A stretch of 64,000 bases of DNA from Pseudomonas protegens (GTDB lineage Bacteria; Pseudomonadota; Gammaproteobacteria; Pseudomonadales; Pseudomonadaceae), in contig NZ_CP060201.1 of assembly GCF_013407925.2 (NCBI RefSeq), forward strand, positions 3,534,001 to 3,598,000, in the 5' to 3' direction. The translations under genes were made by a program, and so were the position numbers. How positions within the stretch are numbered: position 1 is the stretch's first letter; every line of letters starts with the position of its first letter. Shown here piece by piece: positions 9,845 to 18,113 of this stretch. The notes beneath the pieces are model-generated. The model was not told the origin of the DNA. It did not search any database and worked only from the letters and a program-made list of their open reading frames with translations.

Positions 9845-12564
9845 CAGACCTCCTGCTTTTTCAACATGACCAGGCTGAGCCCGGTGAAGCCAAGGAAGAA
9901 CCCGATCAGGGCCAGGCACTGAGGCCAGAGCTCACGCAGGTCCAGGGCCTTGGTGAAGGTGCCGACGGCGATGTCGAGGAAGTGCCCGGCGGGGAACAGC
10001 TGTCCCATGATCGCCGCCGATCCCTCCAGCGACGAGCGCGGCACGATCAAGCCGGAGAACTGGATGGTCGGCAGGCTGGTAATGATCATGGTGCCGAGGA
10101 TCGCGGCGATCTGGGTGCGGGTGAAGGCCGAGATCAGCAGGCCCATGCTGGTGGTGGCCAGCACGTAGAGCACCCCGCCCAGGGCCAGGGTCAGGCCGCT
10201 GCCCTTGAAGGGCACGCCGAACAGCCAGCGGTTCATGGCCACCAGCAAGCCCAGGTTGATCAGGCTCACCACCAGGTAGGGCGCCTGCTTGCCCAGGAGG
10301 AACTCCAGGCGGGTCAGGGGCGTGGCATAGAAGTTGGTGATCGAGCCCAGTTCCTTTTCGCGAACGATTCCCAGGGCGGTGAGCATGGCCGGAATGAACG
10401 CCAGGATCAGCGCCATGACCCCGGGCCCGATGGCGTTGACGCTGACCACGTCCTGGTTGTAGCGAAAGCGCGTTTCCAGCTTGGCGGCGGGTCTTGCGTT
10501 CAGTGCCGGGCTGCTGTGTTCGGCCAGGAGTTCGAGGTTGGCCTGGTGTACCGCCTCGACGTAGTTGCGGCTGGTTTCCGCGCGAAACGGCATGCCGCCG
10601 TCCAGCCAGGCGGCCACTGTCGGCTGGCGCCCGGCATACAGGTCGCGGCCGAAGCCGGGCGGGATTTCCAGGGCCAGCTTGATCTCCGAACGCTGCAGGC
10701 GCCGGTGCAGTTCAGGGGCGCTGCGGATGCTGGGTTTTTCCTCGAAGTAGCGCGAGCTGCGAAAAGCCTCCAGATAGGCGCGGCTTTGCGGCGTCTGGTC
10801 CTGGTCGTAGACGGCGAAGGCGAGCTTTTCCACATCCAGGGAAATGCCGTAGCCAAAGATCACCATCATGAAGATCGCCCCCAGCAGGGCGAAGCCCAGG
10901 CGTACCTTGTCCCGCAGCAGTTCCTTGCCTTCGCGGGTGGCCACCGCCAGCAGCCGGGCCAGGCTCAGGCCCGAGCGTGGAGCGGCGATGGCATGTCCGG
11001 CGGCCGCCGCCGGAGGAGGCGCTGGCGCGGCCTCCGCGGTTCCTTGGGCCTCTTCCAGGCAGCGGACAAAGGCGGCTTCCAGGGTGTCGCCGGCAAACTG
11101 CTGTTGCAGCGCCGCGGGTGTGTCGCAGGCCAGTACCTTGCCGGCGTGCATCAACGAAATGCGATCGCAGCGCTGGGCTTCGTTCATGAAGTGAGTGGAC
11201 AGGAAGATGGTCACGCCCTGTTCCCGGGACAGCTCGATCAACAGGCGCCAGAAGTCGTCACGGGCGGCCGGGTCGACCCCGGAAGTGGGCTCGTCGAGGA
11301 TCAGCACTTCCGGACGGTGCAGCACCGCCACCGCCAGGGACAGGCGCTGGCGCAGGCCCAGGGGCAGGGCGCCGGATTGCTGCTCGGCAATCGCCCCGAG
11401 ATCGAAGCGCTGGATCAGTTCCTCGATGCGCGGGCCGCTTTCGGCTTTCGGCAGGTCGAACAGGCGGGCGTGCAGCTCCAGGTTCTGGCGCACGCTGAGC
11501 TCGCCGTACAGGGAAAAACTCTGGGACATGAAGCCGACCCGCTTGCGGGTGGCCAGGTCCTTGGCGTCCACCGGGTTGCCCAGCAGCTTGGCGCTGCCTT
11601 CGGTGGCGGGCATCAGTCCGGTGAGGACCTTCATGGTGGTGGTCTTGCCGCAGCCGTTGGAGCCGAGGAAGCCGAAGATCTCCCCGCGACCGATGGCGAA
11701 GCTGACCTTGTTGACCGCGGTGAAGTCGCCAAAGCGCAGGGTCAGCTCGTGGGCCTCGATGGCGATGTCGTGGTTGTCGCCGGAGCGGGGCGGAATCACC
11801 AGTGGCTGACTGTCGTGGCCCGTGTCGCCCTGAAAGTGGGTGAAGGCATCGTCCAGCTTGCCGCTGGCGGTCACTTTCGCCAGCTCCTGGCTCAGGCCCT
11901 GGGCAATCATCCGGCCTTTGTCGAGCATCAGGCAGTGCTCGAACTGCTCGGCTTCTTCCATGTAGGCGGTGGCCACCAGCAGGGTCAGTTGCGGACGCTG
12001 CTGGCGCACGTCTTCCACCAGCTCCCAGAAGCGCCGCCGGGACAGCGGGTCAACCCCGGTGGTGGGTTCGTCGAGAATCAGCAGGTCCGGCTCGTGGATC
12101 AACGCGCAGCACAGGCCGAGTTTCTGTTTCATCCCGCCGGACAGCTTGCCCGCCGGGCGCTCGGCAAAGCGCAGCAGGTCGGTGGCCAGCAGCAGGCTGT
12201 GCATGCGCTGCTCGCATTCGTCGCGAGGCAGACCGAACAGGGTGGCGAAGAAGCGGATGTTCTCGCTGATGGACAGATCCGGATACAGGTTGCCGCCCAG
12301 GCCCTGGGGCATGAAGGCGATACGCGGATACAGGCTGCGGCGGTGGCGGCGCTGGGAAATCGCCCCGCCAAGCACCTCAAGCTCGCCCTGCTGCAGCTTC
12401 TTGACCCCGGCGATCAAGCCCAGAAGGCTCGACTTGCCGGCGCCGTCCGGCCCGATCAAGCCGCAGCGGGTGCCCGCCGGCAGGTTGAAGCTGATATCGA
12501 CCAGCGCTTGCTGGGAGCCGTAGCGATGACTGATGCCGCTGGCTTGCAGCGCCAGGCCGCTCAT
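9844..12564 (-). CDS. rbbA: RbbA-type fusion: two ABC ATPase domains plus ABC-2 permease
   Basis: 906 residues. ABC domain 1 has Walker A GPDGAGKSS (38-46), signature LSGGMKQKLG and Walker B LLILDEPTTGVDP. ABC domain 2 has Walker A GSNGCGKTT, a degenerate signature LPLGLRQRLS and Walker B VLILDEPTSGVDP. The last 370 or so residues form an ABC-2 permease (FALLGAIFMMVIFGYGISLD; GPGVMALILAFIPAMLTALG). E. coli RbbA has this order and was described as ribosome-associated. The operon here suggests an export role. It overlaps the upstream HlyD gene by 4 bases and the downstream permease by 1. Confidence 0.92.
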   Translation of the reverse strand: MSGLALQASGISHRYGSQQALVDISFNLPAGTRCGLIGPDGAGKSSLLGLIAGVKKLQQGELEVLGGAISQRRHRRSLYPRIAFMPQGLGGNLYPDLSISENIRFFATLFGLPRDECEQRMHSLLLATDLLRFAERPAGKLSGGMKQKLGLCCALIHEPDLLILDEPTTGVDPLSRRRFWELVEDVRQQRPQLTLLVATAYMEEAEQFEHCLMLDKGRMIAQGLSQELAKVTASGKLDDAFTHFQGDTGHDSQPLVIPPRSGDNHDIAIEAHELTLRFGDFTAVNKVSFAIGRGEIFGFLGSNGCGKTTTMKVLTGLMPATEGSAKLLGNPVDAKDLATRKRVGFMSQSFSLYGELSVRQNLELHARLFDLPKAESGPRIEELIQRFDLGAIAEQQSGALPLGLRQRLSLAVAVLHRPEVLILDEPTSGVDPAARDDFWRLLIELSREQGVTIFLSTHFMNEAQRCDRISLMHAGKVLACDTPAALQQQFAGDTLEAAFVRCLEEAQGTAEAAPAPPPAAAAGHAIAAPRSGLSLARLLAVATREGKELLRDKVRLGFALLGAIFMMVIFGYGISLDVEKLAFAVYDQDQTPQSRAYLEAFRSSRYFEEKPSIRSAPELHRRLQRSEIKLALEIPPGFGRDLYAGRQPTVAAWLDGGMPFRAETSRNYVEAVHQANLELLAEHSSPALNARPAAKLETRFRYNQDVVSVNAIGPGVMALILAFIPAMLTALGIVREKELGSITNFYATPLTRLEFLLGKQAPYLVVSLINLGLLVAMNRWLFGVPFKGSGLTLALGGVLYVLATTSMGLLISAFTRTQIAAILGTMIITSLPTIQFSGLIVPRSSLEGSAAIMGQLFPAGHFLDIAVGTFTKALDLRELWPQCLALIGFFLGFTGLSLVMLKKQEV

Positions 12565-13526
12565 TTCAAGTTAGCCGGCCAGTCCACGGGAGCCGTGCGC
12601 ACATAACCGGCACCGGGCATTCCCGGCTTGGCCTGAGGCACGGCGGCAGGTTGAGTCAGGCGCACCTTGACCCGAAACACTAGCTTCTGGCGCTCGTCCC
12701 GGGTTTCCACTTCTTTGGGGGTGAACTGGGACTTGGCGGCGACGAAGCTGATCTTCGCCGGCAGTGGCTGGTTGGGCAGGGCGTCGAGCAGGATTCGCGA
12801 CTCATCGCCAACGGTCAGGCGACCGGTCACCGAGGCCGGCAGATAGAGGTTCATGTATTGATCGTTGGGGTCGATCAGCAGCAGCACCCGGCCGCCGGCA
12901 CCCAGGACTTCGCCGGGCTCGGCCAGGCGCAACTGAATGATGCCGTCGATGGGCGCCCGCAGGCTGCTGTCGTCAATCTCGCTGGTGAGCTGGGCCACCT
13001 GGGCCTGGGCGGCGCCAATGGCGGCCTTGACCGCGGCAACCTGGGCTTGGGCTGCCTGTACGGCGGCATTTCCGGTGTTCAACCGAGCCTGTTGCTGATC
13101 GATGATCTGCTGGCTGGCGAAGCCGCGGCGAAACAGTTCCTGGGAGCGCTTGAGCTCCTGGTTGGCCAGCAGTTGCTCGCTCTGGCGCAGCTGGACGTTG
13201 GCTTCGGCGGCCGACAGGTTTTCCCGTGCCCGCAGCACCTCGGCCTCGGCCTGGTTGCGCTGGGCTTCCAGGGTACGGGTATCCATGCGGGCCAGCAGTT
13301 GACCCTGGAGCACTTTGTCGCCTTCGTTGACCCGCACTTCCGCCAGGCGCCCGGGGATCTTGCTGGCGATCTGCACCTCAGTGGCCTCAAGACGGCCATT
13401 GCCCATGCTCAGGCCTTCCGGCAGGCGATCCTGGAGGGATTTCCAGTAGCCGAAGCCACCAGCGGCGAGCAACAGAATCAAGAGGGAAACAGCGAAAATG
13501 CGGGAGGAACGGTGGTTCGTCGACAT
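12561..13526 (-). CDS. HlyD-family periplasmic adaptor (YhiI-like)
   Basis: 321 residues. There is one N-terminal membrane anchor (FAVSLLILLLAAGGFGYW), then a biotinyl-lipoyl half motif (GRLAEVRVNEGDKVLQGQLLA), a long alpha-hairpin coiled coil rich in Gln and Ala (about 85-185), the second lipoyl half (LRAPIDGIIQLRLAEPGEVL) and a beta-barrel. Such adaptors link inner-membrane exporters to an outer-membrane channel. It is first in the three-gene operon, and no outer-membrane factor gene is nearby. Confidence 0.9.
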   Translation of the reverse strand: MSTNHRSSRIFAVSLLILLLAAGGFGYWKSLQDRLPEGLSMGNGRLEATEVQIASKIPGRLAEVRVNEGDKVLQGQLLARMDTRTLEAQRNQAEAEVLRARENLSAAEANVQLRQSEQLLANQELKRSQELFRRGFASQQIIDQQQARLNTGNAAVQAAQAQVAAVKAAIGAAQAQVAQLTSEIDDSSLRAPIDGIIQLRLAEPGEVLGAGGRVLLLIDPNDQYMNLYLPASVTGRLTVGDESRILLDALPNQPLPAKISFVAAKSQFTPKEVETRDERQKLVFRVKVRLTQPAAVPQAKPGMPGAGYVRTAPVDWPANLK

Positions 13527-13708
13527 GTGTTCTGCGTCCTGCGGCTATAGCGTCCAAGTCTGACAGAGCCAGGCTTTTGCCCGCTTGATGCTCGTCAAAT
13601 GAAAGGGGCAAGACTAAACCTATTGTCCACAGGCTGCATGGCGATCGGGGCAAAAAAACCGCCACTGCCGCCGCAGCCCGGATCAGGCCCCGGCGACTTG
13701 GGGGATGC

Positions 13709-14158
13709 TCAGAGCAGGGTGAGGACGGCAGCCCATTGCTCGGCGGTGACCGGCATCACCGACAGGCGGCTGCCCTTCTGCACCAGGGGCATTTCGGCGA
13801 GGGCGGTTTGCTGCTTGAGGTAGTCCAGGCGCAGGACCTTGTCGAAGGTTTGCACGTGGGCCACGTCGATGGCGCTCCAGGCATTCTTTTCGGCGCTGGC
13901 CTTGGGGTCGAAGTAGTGGCTGTCCGGTTCCAGGGCCGTCGGGTCCGGGTAGGCCGCCTTGATGATCCGGCCGATACCGGCGATGCCAGGCTCCGGGCAG
14001 CTGGAGTGATAGAAGAAGAACTCATCACCGACGGCCATGCTGCGCAGAAAATTGCGCGCCTGGTAGTTGCGTACTCCATCCCAACGGGCTTGGCCAAGCT
14101 GCTGCAGGCCGAGGATCGAGAGTTCGTCCGGCTCGGATTTCATCAGCCAATAGGCCAT
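13709..14158 (-). CDS. EVE domain protein
   Basis: 149 residues, essentially a single EVE domain of the PUA-like fold: MAYWLMKSEPDEL at the start, WDGVRNYQARNFLR, VGDEFFFYHSSC, GIAGIGRIIKAAYPD and a final WAAVLTLL. EVE domains bind modified bases in nucleic acids. This short single-domain form is widespread in proteobacteria, next to zapA, fau or 5-formyl-THF genes. The exact ligand and role are not known from sequence. Confidence 0.9.
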   Translation of the reverse strand: MAYWLMKSEPDELSILGLQQLGQARWDGVRNYQARNFLRSMAVGDEFFFYHSSCPEPGIAGIGRIIKAAYPDPTALEPDSHYFDPKASAEKNAWSAIDVAHVQTFDKVLRLDYLKQQTALAEMPLVQKGSRLSVMPVTAEQWAAVLTLL

Positions 14159-14211
14159 GTTTCTTACCCTCCAAAGGGTGATTGGGCAGGTTGCCGGAGG
14201 ATTTTATGACA

Positions 14212-14226
14212 AACCGACGGTCGGTT
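14212..14226. promoter_or_regulatory. perfect 15-bp palindrome, operator-like
   Basis: AACCGACGGTCGGTT is perfectly symmetric around one central base. It lies 53 bases upstream of the EVE gene start (minus strand) and 129 bases upstream of the small membrane protein gene (plus strand). The form is typical of a TetR-type operator, but no matching regulator gene is adjacent. Confidence 0.5.
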
Positions 14227-14355
14227 GACGCCAGCGTTTGCGTGTCGGTTCACGTTATCGCAAAATGCCGGGATTTTAAGCTTGACGCTGCTGCACGGCC
14301 TGTTATGGAAACCGTTGCTGTCATCGTGTGTGACTTGCCCGAGGGGGGGCAATCG

Positions 14356-14502
14356 ATGAAACGCCAACCGGATTTACTATGGATTTTGGTTATTTTGTTC
14401 GGTTTGGGCGTTGTAACCACCGGTTATGCGCAAAGCTTGTGGGCCAACAAGACCGATGCTCCGATCGAGATCGCCCAACAGCCGCAACCCTTCAAGCGCT
14501 GA
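14356..14502 (+). CDS. 48-residue single-pass membrane protein, function unknown
   Basis: A small protein starting at ATG 14356 behind a GAGGGGGGG stretch (14341-14349). It has one predicted membrane helix (LLWILVILFGLGVVTTGYAQ), which could also act as a signal peptide ending at YAQ, and a short polar tail rich in Gln and Pro (QQPQPFKR). I believe similar short proteins occur at this locus in other pseudomonads, but cannot check. No function can be assigned. Confidence 0.6.
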   Translation: MKRQPDLLWILVILFGLGVVTTGYAQSLWANKTDAPIEIAQQPQPFKR

Positions 14503-14535
14503 ACCTGCCCTGGCGTCGCTGAGAGAAGGCAACGC

Positions 14536-15141
14536 CTATCGGGCGCAGTACCATCCCTGATCCGTCACCGTGCCTTGTAGCGGCACATCCCAGCTGGCCT
14601 GATCCAGTCTCGCGACTTTCTGGCATTCATGGGCCAGGCCCAGCAGCTTTGGCTTGCGCCAGTTCTGGCGCCGCGCCAGGTAAGCCAGACTGCGGTCGTA
14701 GAAGCCGCCGCCCATTCCCAGGCGTCCCCCCTCTTCATCGAATCCCACCAGGGGCAGGAGCACCAGATCCAGTGCCCAGACCTTGCGTTGCCGTGCGGCG
14801 TTGGTCCGCGGCTCGAGGATGCGAAAGCGGTTGGGGCGTAGTTTTTCTCCGGGCCGGATGCGCTGGAATACCATCTTGGTTCGTGGCCAGGCACTGAGCA
14901 CAGGCAAGTAGGTGGCCTTGCCCCGGCGTTGGGCGGCACGCAGCAGCAGGCGCGGGTCGATTTCGCCATCGGTGGGCAAATACAGGGACAGGTGTCGGGC
15001 TCGACGAAACACCGGGTTCTGCGCCAGTTGGCGGTACAGACCACGGGCGGCCTGGCGTTGCTGGGCTGGTGTCAGGGCACGACGGGCTTTACGCAGCATG
15101 CGTCGAAGTTGCGGGCGGGAAAGCGGCGCAGGTTCGGTCAT
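14536..15141 (-). CDS. fau: 5-formyltetrahydrofolate cyclo-ligase
   Basis: 201 residues; also called YgfA. It converts 5-formyl-THF to 5,10-methenyl-THF using ATP. Visible motifs are the basic N-terminus RPQLRRMLRKARRAL (substrate and ATP contacts), LYLPTDGEIDPR, and the C-terminal signature LVLLPLVGFDEEGGRLGMGGGFYDR, the ATP-binding loop. The frame is open further upstream, but the ATG at 15141 gives the normal length. It lies downstream of 6S RNA on the same strand, the conserved ssrS-fau arrangement, although a terminator hairpin sits between them. Confidence 0.93.
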   Translation of the reverse strand: MTEPAPLSRPQLRRMLRKARRALTPAQQRQAARGLYRQLAQNPVFRRARHLSLYLPTDGEIDPRLLLRAAQRRGKATYLPVLSAWPRTKMVFQRIRPGEKLRPNRFRILEPRTNAARQRKVWALDLVLLPLVGFDEEGGRLGMGGGFYDRSLAYLARRQNWRKPKLLGLAHECQKVARLDQASWDVPLQGTVTDQGWYCAR

Positions 15142-15185
15142 GGAGGAGGCTATGGAGAGTCGGACATGGCAGAACAGCCTACCCG

Positions 15186-15220
15186 GAAAAACCAATGCCA
15201 GCATGGATAACTGGCATTGG
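15186..15220 (-). terminator. terminator or attenuator between 6S RNA and fau
   Basis: Perfect 10-bp stem (CCAATGCCAG, 15192-15201, with CTGGCATTGG, 15211-15220) and a 9-nt loop. Read on the minus strand it is followed directly by TTTTT (15187-15191). It begins 11 bases past the inferred 6S 3' end and lies 45 bases before the fau start. Confidence 0.85.
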
Positions 15221-15231
15221 CTGATAATTCA

Positions 15232-15408
15232 GGCTCCCCAGGCGAACCGCTGTCGACTTAGCCCTTGAACCCGAAAGTTCAAGGCGGAAGATGCAGCAGG
15301 CTTTAAGGCTTTCCGTCTAGCGGACATGCACACCAGCCCAACGTGCAACTTCCAGGGTAGTGCGAATCGGCTCAGGGACATCGCCAACTGGCAAGCACCC
15401 CAGGGAGT
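15232..15408 (-). ncRNA. ssrS: 6S RNA
   Basis: Global regulator that binds the sigma-70 holoenzyme as an open-promoter mimic. Support: the conserved zapA - ssrS - fau order on one strand; complementary ends (ACTCCC near 15408, GGGGAG near 15234) able to close a long rod; and internal stretches resembling Pseudomonas 6S RNA from memory, namely GTCCCTGAGCCGATTCGCA, GCATGTCCGCTAGACGGAAA and the GAACTTTCGGGTTC hairpin. Length is about 177 nt. The ends are estimated to within about 5 nt. Confidence 0.88.
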
Positions 15409-15432
15409 GGCGGGAGTATACCGCAACCGCTG

Positions 15433-15756
15433 TCAGGAATCAGCTTTGCTTGCGTCCGAATCGGTGGCCAGGACCAGGTCAACACGTTCCAGCAGATCCC
15501 GGACCTGTTCGCGGGTGGTGGCGCTGGCCTGCACATCCGGACGCTCCTGGCGGTGCAGCAGATCGTGGGTGATGTTCAGCGCGGCCATGACCGCGATGCG
15601 ATCGGCACCGATGACTTTGCCGCTGCTGCGGATCTCGCGCATCTTGCCGTCCAGGTAACGGGCGGCGCTCACCAGATTGCTGCGCTCTTCCTGGGGGCAG
15701 ATGATCGAATATTCTTTGTCGAGGATCTGCACGGTAACGCTATTGCTTGAACTCAT
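15433..15756 (-). CDS. zapA: cell division protein ZapA
   Basis: 107 residues. ZapA binds FtsZ and bundles protofilaments at the division ring. It has an N-terminal globular domain (VTVQILDKEYSIICPQEE, then LVSAARYLDGKMREIR) and a C-terminal coiled coil (IAVMAALNITHDLL). It overlaps the upstream coiled-coil gene by 4 bases (15753-15756), so the two are coupled. 6S RNA follows 24 bases after the stop. Confidence 0.95.
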   Translation of the reverse strand: MSSSNSVTVQILDKEYSIICPQEERSNLVSAARYLDGKMREIRSSGKVIGADRIAVMAALNITHDLLHRQERPDVQASATTREQVRDLLERVDLVLATDSDASKADS

Positions 15757-15962
15757 GAGTCTTGCTCCAGGGCCTTGAGGCGCGAAATCATCGATTCGAC
15801 CTTACGCCGGGCGATTTCGTTTTTTTCAATGAGGTGCGCGCGTTCCTCGCGCCAGGTCTTTTCCTGAGCTAATAAGAGTGCGTTTTGACTCTTTAGTTGC
15901 TCGACCCGGGTAATAAGCAGTTCGAGTCTGGCCATCAGTGCGTGCAGGTCGGTGTCTTCCAT
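15753..15962 (-). CDS. small coiled-coil protein, TIGR02449 / ZapB-like
   Basis: 69 residues, almost wholly one predicted coiled coil: LHALMARLELLITRVEQLKS, then QEKTWREERAHLIEKNEIAR and VESMISRLKALEQ with regular leucine spacing. The start codon is at 15960-15962. It overlaps zapA by 4 bases, which together with the coiled coil suggests a cell-division partner of the ZapB kind (inference from context). The family is generally annotated as TIGR02449 and lacks a firm function. Confidence 0.85.
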   Translation of the reverse strand: MEDTDLHALMARLELLITRVEQLKSQNALLLAQEKTWREERAHLIEKNEIARRKVESMISRLKALEQDS

Positions 15963-16197
15963 TGTGTCCCACTGAAGTTGGTCTGATGAGTGGCAACTGG
16001 CTGGACAGCGCCTGGACGGCCTGAACGGTCCTTGCGCATTCGGTGCTGTCCGGTCGGCAATCTGTCCGTCGCCCAAGGCCCGGCGGACCGCTGTAACGGG
16101 GCGCGAGGCGCAACGCGGCGCTGGCAATGAATGATGACACGCCCTACGATACAAGGCCTTCATTCTAGACATTGCGCCGCTTGGCGCCTAGCTGCCC

Positions 16198-16755
16198 ATG
16201 CCCATTCAGAATTCCCCGTACAACGCCTTCGCCACCCTGCTCAGCAGCAGTGGTCATCCTGTTTCTCCTGCCGAATTGCACGGCCTGTTGCTGGGTCGCA
16301 GCTGCGCCGGCGCCGGCTTCGAGGTCGACGGCTGGTTGGTGGACGCCGCCGAGCTGCTCGAAGGCGAGCCGCAAGACAACGTGCGCAACGCCTTGATCGG
16401 CCTGCAGGAAATGGTCAAGGGCGAACTCACCAGCGACGACATGACCGTGGTCCTGCTGCTGCCCAGCGACGACGCTCCCCTGACCGAGCGTGCCGCGGCC
16501 CTGGGCCAGTGGTGCCAGGGCTTCCTCGCCGGTTTCGGCCTCAATTCCCGTGACAGCAGCGCCCTGAGCGCCGAGGCCACGGAAGTGTTGCAGGACCTTG
16601 CCGCCATCGCTCAGGTCCAGGATGCACTGGAAGAGTCCGACGACGGCGAAAGCGACTACATGGAAGTGATGGAGTACCTGCGGGTCGCGCCGTTGCTGCT
16701 GTTCACCGAAACCAACAAGACCGTTGCACCGGCTGCCAAGCCTTCTCTGCACTGA
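16198..16755 (+). CDS. ygfB: YgfB/YecA (UPF0149) family protein
   Basis: 185 residues, all-helical, with the UPF0149 pattern: [26 protein letters not shown] before it, [15 protein letters not shown], and a C-terminal [16 protein letters not shown]. It is the first gene of a run ygfB-pepP-ubiH-DUF4442-ubiI, conserved in gammaproteobacteria and divergent from the zapA group. In P. aeruginosa a homologue at this locus has been reported to affect ampDh3 expression and beta-lactam resistance (recalled). That role is not demonstrable from sequence. Confidence 0.9.
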   Translation: MPIQNSPYNAFATLLSSSGHPVSPAELHGLLLGRSCAGAGFEVDGWLVDAAELLEGEPQDNVRNALIGLQEMVKGELTSDDMTVVLLLPSDDAPLTERAAALGQWCQGFLAGFGLNSRDSSALSAEATEVLQDLAAIAQVQDALEESDDGESDYMEVMEYLRVAPLLLFTETNKTVAPAAKPSLH

Positions 16756-16778
16756 TCGACAGGGAACTGCATCTGCCC

Positions 16779-18113
16779 ATGATTCATATCCCTAAAACGG
16801 AATACAGCCGTCGCCGCAAGGCGCTCATGGCGCAGATGGAGCCCAACAGCATTGCGATCCTGCCGGCCGCCGCCGTGGCCATTCGCAACCGCGATGTGGA
16901 GCATGTCTACCGCCAGGACAGCGATTTCCAGTACCTCAGCGGTTTCCCCGAGCCCCAGGCCGTAATCGTGCTCATGCCCGGTCGCGAGCATGGCGAGTAC
17001 CTGCTGTTCTGCCGTGAGCGCAATGCCGAGCGCGAGCTCTGGGACGGCCTGCGGGCAGGCCAGGAAGGCGCGATCCGCGACTATGGCGCGGACGATGCGT
17101 TTCCCATCACCGACATCGACGACATTCTCCCGGGCCTGATCGAAGGTCGTGACCGGGTCTATTCGGCCATGGGCAGCAACCCCGAGTTCGATCGTCACCT
17201 GATGGAATGGATCAACGTGATCCGCTCTAAAGCGCACCTTGGCGCCCAGCCGCCGAACGAATTCGTTGCCCTGGATCATCTGCTGCACGACATGCGCCTG
17301 TATAAATCGGCGGCGGAAGTGAAGGTGATGCGCGAAGCTGCACGGATTTCCGCCCAGGCCCATATCCGCGCCATGCAGGCCAGTCGCCCCGGATTGCACG
17401 AGTTCAGTCTGGAGGCCGAGCTGGATTACGAGTTCCGCAAGGGCGGGGCGAAGATGCCGGCTTATGGTTCCATCGTCGCGGCGGGGCGCAACAGCTGCAT
17501 CCTGCACTACCAACAGAATGACGCCCTGCTCAAGGATGGCGATCTGGTGCTGATCGACGCCGGTTGTGAAATCGACTGCTACGCCAGCGATATCACCCGG
17601 ACCTGGCCGGTCAACGGCAAGTTCTCGCCCGAGCAGAAGGCGATCTACGAACTGGTGCTGGCGGCCCAGGAAGCGGCGTTTGCCGAAATCGCCCCGAACA
17701 AGCACTGGAACCAGGCCCACGAGGCGACGGTTCGGGTCATCACCGCCGGTCTGGTGCGACTGGGCCTGCTGGAAGGCGGCGTCGACGAGCTGATCGCCAG
17801 CGAGGCCTACAAAGCCTTCTACATGCACCGCGCCGGACACTGGCTGGGCATGGATGTACACGATGTCGGCGAATACAAGGTCGGCGGCGAGTGGCGGGTG
17901 TTGGAGGTCGGCATGGCGCTGACCGTGGAGCCGGGCATCTATATCTCCCCGGACAACCAGCAGGTGGCTAAGAAGTGGCGCGGCATTGGCGTGCGCATCG
18001 AGGACGACGTGGTAGTGACCAAGCAGGGCTGTGAAATTCTGACGGGCGGCGTACCGAAAAGCGTCGCCGAAATCGAGGCGTTGATGGCCGCCGCCCGGGT
18101 CCAGGCCTCATGA
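16779..18113 (+). CDS. pepP: Xaa-Pro aminopeptidase
   Basis: 444 residues, full-length aminopeptidase P that removes N-terminal residues before proline. The N-terminal creatinase-like domain carries YRQDSDFQYLSGFPEP. The C-terminal pita-bread metallopeptidase domain holds the dimetal ligands in LIDAGCEIDCYASDITRTWP (two Asp), HRAGHWLGMDVHDVG (His), VEPGIYI (Glu) and GIGVRIEDDV (Glu). It overlaps ubiH by 4 bases (18110-18113). The pepP-ubiH-ubiI arrangement matches E. coli. Confidence 0.97.
   Translation: MIHIPKTEYSRRRKALMAQMEPNSIAILPAAAVAIRNRDVEHVYRQDSDFQYLSGFPEPQAVIVLMPGREHGEYLLFCRERNAERELWDGLRAGQEGAIRDYGADDAFPITDIDDILPGLIEGRDRVYSAMGSNPEFDRHLMEWINVIRSKAHLGAQPPNEFVALDHLLHDMRLYKSAAEVKVMREAARISAQAHIRAMQASRPGLHEFSLEAELDYEFRKGGAKMPAYGSIVAAGRNSCILHYQQNDALLKDGDLVLIDAGCEIDCYASDITRTWPVNGKFSPEQKAIYELVLAAQEAAFAEIAPNKHWNQAHEATVRVITAGLVRLGLLEGGVDELIASEAYKAFYMHRAGHWLGMDVHDVGEYKVGGEWRVLEVGMALTVEPGIYISPDNQQVAKKWRGIGVRIEDDVVVTKQGCEILTGGVPKSVAEIEALMAAARVQAS

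Noticed and set aside
9982..12606. 874-codon open frame on the plus strand opposite rbbA
   Set aside because: It is antisense to a clear ABC transporter gene. The translation is a low-complexity Gln/Gly/Ala/Arg sequence, as expected from high G+C third-position bias.
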